12,794 nt of DNA from Saprospiraceae bacterium (lineage in GTDB: Bacteria; Bacteroidota; Bacteroidia; Chitinophagales; Saprospiraceae). The notes beneath the pieces were generated by a model. It ran no database searches, had not been told where the DNA came from, and was given only the letters and a program-made list of their open reading frames with translations. The DNA lies in assembly GCA_007125435.1 (NCBI GenBank), contig SLDF01000020.1, positions 1 to 12,794 on the forward strand, read 5' to 3'. The translations under genes were made by a program, and so were the position numbers. Position 1 is the stretch's first letter, and the number at the start of each line of letters is the position of its first letter. Shown one piece after another: positions 7,079 through 12,794 of this stretch.

Positions 7079-7609
7079 TCATAACGACAGGGTCAGAATG
7101 ATGATGATAAGTATGAGGGTGAAAATGATGAGGATGAGAAAGTAATTGGGTTGGTCGGTGTGGTGTCCGGTCTCGAGCTCGGACTTCAAATCATCGAGGG
7201 TAGGGGTGTCATCATGTGTGGATACATTGTAAAAAATCTGGTATTGCTTCTGTCGGTCGGTGTCGCATATGAGCAGCCAGTCTTGTGAAATGTATCTGAG
7301 TTGATATCGGATAAATTCGATCTCAAAGCTGAGGGACTCATCGACTTTTTCTAGTGTAAGTACTTTGGTCTCTTTATCAATTGTCCAGGTGAGTTGCTCC
7401 GGCTCTCCGTCAAGCCCTTGAGCATGTAGCATGCCTTTCTTGTGGAATGTCCATAGTGTCTCATGGGAAGGCGTCAATCGCTTCCAGGTGCCATCGAATA
7501 AGAAATCGAGGGCGTACGTGTCGGGAATGGGATGCGCCTCAAGGGCCATTTCAAGGGCCTCAACGTTGAGTTGCCTGGAATTAAAATCCGTCCCTTGTGA
7601 CTCGGCCAT
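7079..7609 (-). CDS. Tail-anchored protein of unknown function in the carotenoid operon
   Basis: I do not recognise a family for this 176-residue protein. It has no signal peptide. A soluble region (about 1-150) includes FLFDGTWKRL at 36-45, followed by alternating strands (ETLWTFHKKG, QLTWTIDKETKVLTLE, SFEIEFIRYQLRYIS), a pattern reminiscent of small lipocalin-like beta barrels. An acidic linker at 132-152 leads to a single very hydrophobic helix at 156-176 (YFLILIIF...LTLSL), which ends the protein with no tail. This architecture suggests a cytoplasmic domain anchored in the inner membrane by its C-terminus. It starts 10 bases after the crtZ stop and is the last gene of the carotenoid operon, so a role in carotenoid synthesis, transfer or membrane organisation is possible, but that is inference from position only. 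Confidence 0.75.
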   Translation of the reverse strand: MAESQGTDFNSRQLNVEALEMALEAHPIPDTYALDFLFDGTWKRLTPSHETLWTFHKKGMLHAQGLDGEPEQLTWTIDKETKVLTLEKVDESLSFEIEFIRYQLRYISQDWLLICDTDRQKQYQIFYNVSTHDDTPTLDDLKSELETGHHTDQPNYFLILIIFTLILIIIILTLSL

Positions 7610-7619
7610 GGTGAATATT

Positions 7620-8102
7620 TTACGTAGTGCTGGCTTTCTGTGTAGTCCGCCTCTTGAAGTACTTGGGGTTGACGATCAAGAGTCCGAATGACTCGCAATC
7701 CTCTTTTGTGTTCTTGGCGTGGTGATCGCCATGTGCTCTGAGTATGGCTTTGGAATATTTGCTATCCAACTGTCGAAACCACTTGAAACGCTGATGAATA
7801 TAAACGTCGTGTATGAGGAAGTAGATCAAGCCATAGATCGAAATACCTATGCCCACATAAAGCAACCATGTCTGAGGTGTTGCCAGTCCGCTGATATAAC
7901 ATGCCGCTGATGGTATGGCAAAAACGAGAAAGAAAAGGTCATTCTTTTCAAAAAAGCCGTCTTTTTCAAAATGGGGCTTGTGGTGATCTTCATGCCAGTC
8001 CCATAAAAAACCGTGCATGATGTATTTATGGGCAAACCATGCCATAAATTCCATTCCTACAATGGCGGCCAATACAATTCCTATATTAATGAGTATCTGC
8101 AT
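7620..8102 (-). CDS. crtZ: Beta-carotene 3-hydroxylase CrtZ
   Basis: This 160-residue membrane di-iron hydroxylase of the fatty-acid-hydroxylase superfamily adds a hydroxyl at C3 of the beta-ionone ring of carotenoids. The histidine clusters that bind the two irons are all present: His25-x4-His30 (HKYIMH), His37-xx-His40-His41 (HEDHH), His98-x4-His103 (HDVYIH) and His124-xx-His127-His128 (HGDHH). Hydrophobic helices lie near residues 3-22, 55-73 and 79-97. Length and motif spacing match CrtZ rather than the larger P450 or CrtR-type hydroxylases. It starts 8 bases after the cruF stop, within a four-gene operon. Next to CruF and a CrtI/CrtD desaturase, its likely substrate is the single ring of a gamma-carotene derivative rather than beta-carotene itself; that point is inference. 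Confidence 0.94.
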   Translation of the reverse strand: MQILINIGIVLAAIVGMEFMAWFAHKYIMHGFLWDWHEDHHKPHFEKDGFFEKNDLFFLVFAIPSAACYISGLATPQTWLLYVGIGISIYGLIYFLIHDVYIHQRFKWFRQLDSKYSKAILRAHGDHHAKNTKEDCESFGLLIVNPKYFKRRTTQKASTT

Positions 8103-8110
8103 GTATACAT

Positions 8111-8737
8111 TTATTTGATCAAATTGATAAGTCCAAAAAACAACACTTGTATAATAAACAAGCCAATCGCTGTTAGGTTTTTATAGGTTCTCACCAATTG
8201 GTACTGCAATATATGAAGAATATAAGCAATCACAAACCAGGCTATGTAGTTTGATAGGGGAATGGTGGATGCTTCCCATTGCCAAAAATCATAAGAGATG
8301 GCTACGGGCTCTATCAATATATCTAAAAAGACCATAAGCAATGAAGCGATTCCGGCTTTGAACACCAATAGGTAGTGACCAAAGAAACGATCTGTGACAG
8401 CTCTGGTGCAAAACAATAAAATCAGCCAATTGATACCAATAAGTAGAGGGGTATCCATCACTTTGGTGCCTAAAACTTCCTGGTAGTAATACGATCCAAA
8501 AGGCCAGCCAGTCTGTACTCCGATGACTTCGATACCGTAACCCAGAGTCCAGCCTGCCACAATGAATGCGACCATTCTTCTATCTATGACATCATTAGTC
8601 AGTGTGATGGCCAGAAAGCTTATCATAAGGTTTACCGGGGTCAGCATGATGACCTCATCCCAATTGGTCACAAAAGCAAATACACCTACTGCATATAAGA
8701 TGATCAGTACAGCCAGTGCAAGATATTGTCTTTTCAT
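8111..8737 (-). CDS. cruF: Carotenoid 1',2'-hydratase, CruF family
   Basis: This 208-residue polytopic membrane protein (about seven hydrophobic helices) belongs to the carotenoid biosynthesis family that includes CruF and bisanhydrobacterioruberin hydratase (formerly DUF422). These enzymes add water across the terminal double bond of the acyclic psi end, giving a 1'-hydroxy carotenoid. The diagnostic block is GYGIEVIGVQTGWPFGSYYY at 66-85, followed by LG and a TPLLIGINWLI helix. A second signature is LDILIEPVA at 138-146 with FWQWE, and then PLSNYIAWF at 160-168. No rhodopsin-like cyclase (CrtYc/d) motif is apparent, so I prefer CruF over a lycopene cyclase despite the similar size and topology. 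It starts 3 bases after the desaturase stop and precedes crtZ by 8 bases, so the three are clearly co-transcribed. The family is secure; the exact substrate is inferred from context. Confidence 0.88.
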   Translation of the reverse strand: MKRQYLALAVLIILYAVGVFAFVTNWDEVIMLTPVNLMISFLAITLTNDVIDRRMVAFIVAGWTLGYGIEVIGVQTGWPFGSYYYQEVLGTKVMDTPLLIGINWLILLFCTRAVTDRFFGHYLLVFKAGIASLLMVFLDILIEPVAISYDFWQWEASTIPLSNYIAWFVIAYILHILQYQLVRTYKNLTAIGLFIIQVLFFGLINLIK

Positions 8738-8740
8738 AAA

Positions 8741-10204
8741 CTAGGCTTTAGTGTGTATGATATCATCGACGATCTTAGCCGATAGAAGACACAAAGGTAT
8801 ACCACCGCCAGGGTGTGCACTACCACCGCAAAAATATAAATCTTTAATGTCTGATGAAAAATTAGGATGTCTAAAGAAGGCCGCCATGCGGTCATTGGAC
8901 GCTGTGCCGTAAAGTGCGCCCAGATGGGACTGTGTTTTGGATTCGATAGTGCGCGGCTCTAAAATCAACTCTGTCTCGATATGCTGCGCAATGTCTGTGC
9001 CTAGAATCCTGGATAACTTTTCCTTGATATTTTGGCGACTTTTTTCAATAATGGCATCCCAATCCTGACCGGAATTGAAAGGCACATTAATCATGGTAAA
9101 CCAATTCTCACCATCTTGTGGGGCGTCCTGCTCTACGACCTTGGAGGTGATGTTGATGTAGACTGTAGGATCGTTGTATACTTTACCGGACTGGATGTGG
9201 GCAAACTCTTTCTCGTAGTCTTCTGTGAAGAAGATGTTATGAACATCCAGCTCAGGGAATTTGCGATTTATACCCCAGTAGAATATCAATGCAGAGCTCG
9301 ATTTCTCCTGAGATAGAATACGCTTTGGCTTCTTCTGATCCGCCAGAAGGTGCTGATAAGCAAAAAACACATCCATATTACAAATGACAATATCAGAGGG
9401 TACGGTCTGGCCACCTACTTCTATGGCAGTGGCTTTTTTATTGTGTACCAATATCTTGTCCACTTTCTTATTGAAGTGGTACTTTACGCCCAATCGCTTG
9501 CCCAGATTGTAAACTTCCTCGGTAATGTGATACATGCCTTTCTCTGGTATAAAGGCGCCAAAACCCTGTTCGAGGTAGGGTATGATGGTCAACATACCCG
9601 ATGCCTGATAGGGGTTGCTGCCATTGTATGTGGCAAACCTGTTGAAAAACTGTACCATTTTAGGGGACCTTACCATGGACGCATTAGTCTGGTGCATGCT
9701 TTTGAAAATGTCGAGCTTGTGTAAATTCATAAGGGCTTTGGCTACATCCTTGTCCCACCAGGTTGACCATTTGTGTAGTGATTTTTCGAGAAATATCTTT
9801 CCGGTAAGCTCGTATTTTAGTTTATTTCGCTTGTAATAGCGTTCCAGTTCACTTCGGTCTACGCCAATCTTTTTCTCTGCTTCTTCTTTGAAAACTTCCC
9901 AATCTGCTGAGGCTTCGAGACGGGTACCATCTTCCCAGAAGTAATTGCATATGACCTCAAGTGCGCTATAGTTGAAATGATCACGTGGATTTTCTCCTGC
10001 CAATTTAAATAGATCATCGATATATTGTGGCATGGTGAATAGTGATGGTCCAGCATCAAATCTATATCCATTGCTTCTGTACTCTCTTAGCTTTCCTCCC
10101 GGACCATCAGCCGATTCGTATACATTGACGTCATAACCCCTTGCCGCCATACGCACTGCCGACGCTAGCCCCGCTATACCACTCCCTATGATGGAAACTT
10201 TCAT
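8741..10204 (-). CDS. crtD: Carotenoid desaturase, CrtI/CrtD family (likely 3,4-desaturase CrtD)
   Basis: This 487-residue FAD-dependent carotenoid desaturase is of the CrtI/CrtD/CrtN type, of typical length. The N-terminus carries the dinucleotide-binding GSGIAGL at 7-13, an acidic end in VYESADGPGGK, and FDAGPSLFTMP at 49-59, all family hallmarks. The C-terminal FAD-closing motif is FCGGSAHPGGGIPLCLLSAK at 458-477. The HPGGGIPLCLLSAK form and the direct pairing with cruF argue for 1-hydroxycarotenoid 3,4-desaturase (CrtD), which introduces a double bond beside the hydroxyl made by CruF, rather than phytoene desaturase (CrtI); the usual crtI neighbour, phytoene synthase crtB, is absent. This subfamily choice rests on motif memory and context, so CrtI remains possible. 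It is the first gene of the operon, with a weak AAGG 11 bases before the ATG and a promoter-like element about 66 bases upstream. Confidence 0.85.
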   Translation of the reverse strand: MKVSIIGSGIAGLASAVRMAARGYDVNVYESADGPGGKLREYRSNGYRFDAGPSLFTMPQYIDDLFKLAGENPRDHFNYSALEVICNYFWEDGTRLEASADWEVFKEEAEKKIGVDRSELERYYKRNKLKYELTGKIFLEKSLHKWSTWWDKDVAKALMNLHKLDIFKSMHQTNASMVRSPKMVQFFNRFATYNGSNPYQASGMLTIIPYLEQGFGAFIPEKGMYHITEEVYNLGKRLGVKYHFNKKVDKILVHNKKATAIEVGGQTVPSDIVICNMDVFFAYQHLLADQKKPKRILSQEKSSSALIFYWGINRKFPELDVHNIFFTEDYEKEFAHIQSGKVYNDPTVYINITSKVVEQDAPQDGENWFTMINVPFNSGQDWDAIIEKSRQNIKEKLSRILGTDIAQHIETELILEPRTIESKTQSHLGALYGTASNDRMAAFFRHPNFSSDIKDLYFCGGSAHPGGGIPLCLLSAKIVDDIIHTKA

Positions 10205-10223
10205 GAACTGTATTTTACCTTAT

Positions 10224-10261
10224 GCAATAATTATTGCCACACTAATACGCATACAGTGGCA
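10224..10261. promoter_or_regulatory. Overlapping inverted repeats in the carotenoid operon leader
   Basis: GCAATAATTATTGC at 10224-10237 is a perfect 14-base palindrome centred about 26 bases upstream of the desaturase start codon. It overlaps by three bases a second inverted repeat, TGCCAC (10235-10240) with GTGGCA (10256-10261). Both lie between the candidate -7 element at 10270-10277 and the ATG at 10204, so either could be an operator or part of a leader structure. No regulator gene is adjacent, and the protein involved, if any, is unknown. Confidence 0.4.
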
Positions 10262-10269
10262 GTTGTTCA

Positions 10270-10277
10270 CAAAAATA
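10270..10277 (-). promoter_or_regulatory. Candidate -7 promoter element of the carotenoid operon
   Basis: On the minus strand these bases read TATTTTTG, an exact match to the Bacteroidota -7 consensus TAnnTTTG and identical to the element before the lipoprotein gene. The predicted transcript would start near 10263 and carry a leader of about 60 bases. The expected TTG at -33 is not evident. Position in the only intergenic gap upstream of the operon supports it. Confidence 0.45.
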
Positions 10278-10328
10278 GACTTTCTTATGAGGATTAGTTT
10301 ACCTCTATCGATGAATTACGATATGTCA

Positions 10329-12794
10329 TTACTGCTTGATCAGCCTGAAGGTATGAAGCTGCTTGTCAGTGCTAATGCTCAATATATACATACCGGCTGG
10401 TAAGTTATGTCTGACTTGCAATTGAACCATAGAACCGGTGTCTTCCACATAATGGACTACTCTTCCATCTGCTGCACGCAATGCTAATGAGTAGTGCATA
10501 GCATATGGTAACTCCACAGAAATGGTGTGATCAAATGGATTTGGGTAGACATGTGGTGCATCTTTTGAAATGTCATGGGCTGCGGACACAATACCCAGAA
10601 AGAAGGTAGTGTCTCTGGTGCAACCATTGTGATCCATCAATTGCATTTGATAAGTGCCACATGAGAGTTGATGGATGTCCGTTTGATTTATGGTATCGTC
10701 TTCAAAATACCAATTGACGTCATATGGTGCGACTCCACCGGAAGGTAGGATACTGAGGCTGCCTTCATCATCAGTACAGCCATCCTCGTTCACCACAGAT
10801 GTATATCTCAAAGGTGGTGGCTCCGTAAGTCTTATTATCGGTGAAGTGACCTCACACCCATTGAAATCCGTCAATGTGAATTGGTAATCACCAATACGCA
10901 GATCTCGATAGTCCGGCCCTTGTCCGCCATCGTTCCACTGCGTCGTGTAGGGTGCTGTTCCGCCCTTAGGTACGATAGTAATGGAGCCGCTGTCTTCACC
11001 GTGACACTGTACCATGTTTAGCTCAGTGACATTAAATCCCAATGCTTGCGTAGGTCCGGGTACGATGATATTGTCTAAAACTGCCATGCAGCCATCTTGA
11101 TCAGTAATCGTCAGCGCATAAGTGCGGCTACTCAGCTGATCGAGCGTATCTCGGTTTTCGTCGGTCGTGCGTATCTGCCCACTGCTCCAGTGAAACTCAA
11201 TGGGTGGTACACCATCCAGCACATCCACGATGATGCGGCCATCTCGGTCTCCAAAACAATTATTAGGTATGACTTCAGAAATGTCGGTTTCTAGAGGCGC
11301 ATTAGCGCTAGTGATGGTAAATCCACCAAATACATGCTTGCAATCAAACTGATCAGTCACCGTCATGAAATAGGTACCGTTAAAGAGGTCGCTTACCTGA
11401 TGGTCTTGCCCGCCATTACTCCATAGATATTGATAATCAGGTGTTCCGCCTGCCACCTCGGCTGATATGCTGCCATTGTTGCTCAATAGGCATTTATTGG
11501 GTGTAATGTCAAGATTGGCCAATTCGAATGGTGGCGGCTGTTCTACAGTATAAGCCCCGAATGAATATTGACAATTATGAGCATCGGTAATCAATAAGTC
11601 ATAGTCACCGGACCCAATAGACGATAGATTTCTAGTAAAATGCAATTGACTGCCGGATGTCCACCTATAGCTATATGGGGCTTTGCCACCGGTGACTGCG
11701 ATCTCTATTCTGCCGTCATTGCGATCGGGACAGCTGACAGGATCGAGAGCCAGCAGCTGAACAGATACTGAGTCAGGATCTACTAACTCAAATTGTCTTT
11801 CTGTGATGCAAGCGTTATCTGTCCTGGTAATGGTGACTTCATATATACCACTACCCAGGTCTCTGATGATCGGACCAGTCTGGCCGTTGCTCCATTCATA
11901 CTGGTAAAGCAAGGGGTCTGTTTTGCCCCTAAGGCGGATGACACCGTCTTGTGCTGAAGGACATGCAGGAGGTCTTTGCTCCAGAACATCAATTTCAAGA
12001 AAAGCCTCAGTGTCCACCTCTATGTCTTCTAGTATGTGCTCACATCCGATAGCATCTGATACGGTGATGGCATAGGTGCCAAACGTCAAATCTGAGCGAT
12101 CCAATCCTTCGCCTCCGTCACTCCATATGGCGGCATAAGGCGACTGTCCACCCTCTATCGAAAAGGCTAAGCCGCCGTTTGGAATGCCTTCACAGCTCGC
12201 GGCAGTTTCTTGATCGATAGTGAAGTTTAGCACTTGCTCTGCTATTATTTCAATGGAGTCCATGGCAACCAGACAGCCGTCATCATCTTCGACTGTGACA
12301 CCGTATCGGCCAATACCGATATTCTGAAGGATCGACCCGTTGCTATGTCCATCTGACCAAGTGATGGCAAATGGAGGCTGTCCTCCCTCAATGTTGACAC
12401 CGATTTGACCGTCCGTGACGCCCACACATGAGGGACTTACAGACTCGATAGATGTGATATTCAAGTCTGACTCCACATCATCTATGACGCCGCTGCAGTT
12501 GTCATCGATAAGATTACAGGGGATTTCGTCCATGCCCGGGTTGACATTGGGGTTTGTATCATCACAGTCTGTGTTATCGTCGACATAGCCGGGAGGTGGC
12601 GTGTCGAAGCAAGTAGTAATGCTGTCCAGTGGATTGCCAAATCCATCACCATCGGCATCCCTATAAAAGACAAAGGATGAATCCTGCAATTGAATGTCGC
12701 CTAGAAAAAGAAGCTCATCCAGAGCAATATTTCCTCTGGGACCATTGACATTGCCGATAAACCGAATAGAAACTACAGAGCCGGCATACATGCT
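10329..12794 (-). CDS. T9SS-exported SprB-repeat surface protein (N-terminus outside window)
   Basis: This is the 3' part of a large extracellular protein. The frame stays open to the right window edge, so the ATG at 12791 is internal and the signal peptide is missing. Residues are counted from that Met. Residues 1-36 (GSVVSIRFIGN...IALDELLF) look like the end of a MAM-type or jelly-roll adhesion domain. Residues 43-105 form a MopE-type metal-binding segment rich in Asp and Asn, with DADGDGFGN, NTDCDDTNPNVNPG, DDNC and Cys61, 76, 92 and 99. Eight SprB-like repeats of about 78 residues follow (111-734). The end (747-820) is a type IX secretion sorting domain: YPNPFD, GxY near LPAGMYIL, and a basic tail FRLIKQ. 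The protein should cross the outer membrane and attach to the surface or be released. SprB itself is a gliding adhesin, but repeat-bearing relatives do not prove motility. Confidence 0.92.
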   Translation of the reverse strand, partial: SMYAGSVVSIRFIGNVNGPRGNIALDELLFLGDIQLQDSSFVFYRDADGDGFGNPLDSITTCFDTPPPGYVDDNTDCDDTNPNVNPGMDEIPCNLIDDNCSGVIDDVESDLNITSIESVSPSCVGVTDGQIGVNIEGGQPPFAITWSDGHSNGSILQNIGIGRYGVTVEDDDGCLVAMDSIEIIAEQVLNFTIDQETAASCEGIPNGGLAFSIEGGQSPYAAIWSDGGEGLDRSDLTFGTYAITVSDAIGCEHILEDIEVDTEAFLEIDVLEQRPPACPSAQDGVIRLRGKTDPLLYQYEWSNGQTGPIIRDLGSGIYEVTITRTDNACITERQFELVDPDSVSVQLLALDPVSCPDRNDGRIEIAVTGGKAPYSYRWTSGSQLHFTRNLSSIGSGDYDLLITDAHNCQYSFGAYTVEQPPPFELANLDITPNKCLLSNNGSISAEVAGGTPDYQYLWSNGGQDHQVSDLFNGTYFMTVTDQFDCKHVFGGFTITSANAPLETDISEVIPNNCFGDRDGRIIVDVLDGVPPIEFHWSSGQIRTTDENRDTLDQLSSRTYALTITDQDGCMAVLDNIIVPGPTQALGFNVTELNMVQCHGEDSGSITIVPKGGTAPYTTQWNDGGQGPDYRDLRIGDYQFTLTDFNGCEVTSPIIRLTEPPPLRYTSVVNEDGCTDDEGSLSILPSGGVAPYDVNWYFEDDTINQTDIHQLSCGTYQMQLMDHNGCTRDTTFFLGIVSAAHDISKDAPHVYPNPFDHTISVELPYAMHYSLALRAADGRVVHYVEDTGSMVQLQVRHNLPAGMYILSISTDKQLHTFRLIKQ
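10590..12461 (-). repeat. Eight tandem SprB-like repeats, coding
   Basis: Within the surface protein, eight units each follow the plan SC...DG.I...GG..PY.Y.WS(N/D)G...L..G.Y.(V/L)T(V/I)(T/S)D..GC. Each has one cysteine near its start and one near its end, at residues 122/173, 200/250, 277/328, 354/407, 434/484, 512/568, 596/646 and 672/724, spaced 50 to 56 apart. The third unit lacks the GG.PY turn and the sixth carries a short insertion. The eighth has an extra cysteine at 711. The units are well diverged, so this is an old array rather than a recent DNA-level expansion. Confidence 0.85.

Noticed and set aside
8111..8737. Interpretation as heterodimeric lycopene cyclase CrtYc/CrtYd
   Set aside because: Size and topology are similar, but the EVIGVQTGWPFG and LDILIEPVA blocks are those of the CruF/bisanhydrobacterioruberin hydratase family.
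9032..9724. Two long plus-strand frames opposite the desaturase
   Set aside because: They are antisense shadows of a well-supported desaturase whose own frame has clear family motifs throughout.
10188..10403. 71-codon plus-strand frame in the gap upstream of the desaturase
   Set aside because: It overlaps the coding ends of both flanking minus-strand genes and the leader palindromes, and shows no domain.

Overview
The window looks like a Bacteroidota chromosome, most likely from the Saprospira/Lewinella/Cytophaga side of the phylum. The evidence is a cell-surface protein with SprB-type repeats, a MopE-type metal-binding segment and a type IX secretion (T9SS) C-terminal sorting domain; a DUF2911 protein; a carotenoid gene set of the flavobacterial/saprospiral kind; weak or absent Shine-Dalgarno sequences; and two promoter-like TATTTTTG elements that fit the Bacteroidota -7 consensus TAnnTTTG. 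The species cannot be fixed from the sequence alone.

Layout, left to right. Bases 1-683 are non-coding and hold a degraded GC-rich repeat and a terminator-like hairpin. A secreted DUF2911 protein (684-1517, +) and a small lipoprotein (1645-2022, -) converge on a strong bidirectional terminator. After about 600 bases without a convincing gene comes a short-chain dehydrogenase (2636-3490, +), convergent with a stand-alone CheY-like receiver (3512-3901, -). A compact minus-strand operon follows, in transcription order: SWIM zinc-finger protein (6782-5112), the 23S rRNA methyltransferase RlmH (5101-4631) and a rhomboid protease (4629-4003). A GC-rich hairpin repeat (about 6866-6981) separates it from a second minus-strand operon: carotenoid desaturase (10204-8741), CruF-type carotenoid hydratase (8737-8111), CrtZ-type carotene hydroxylase (8102-7620) and a tail-anchored protein of unknown function (7609-7079). 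Upstream of the desaturase, on the same strand, lies the 3' part of a large T9SS-exported SprB-repeat protein (10329 to the right edge, N-terminus missing).

How the genes fit together. Desaturase, CruF and CrtZ are the three enzymes expected to convert monocyclic gamma-carotene into a saproxanthin-type xanthophyll: hydration of the acyclic end, 3',4'-desaturation next to the new hydroxyl, and 3-hydroxylation of the beta ring. The early genes (crtE, crtB, a phytoene desaturase, a cyclase) are not in the window, so they must be elsewhere if the pathway is complete. The SWIM-rlmH-rhomboid operon joins ribosome modification to two proteins of unknown local role.

I see no phage, transposase, CRISPR array, tRNA or rRNA. 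Nothing here is clearly a new multi-gene system. The best leads are the unknown membrane-anchored protein ending the carotenoid operon and the overlapping inverted repeats in that operon's leader.
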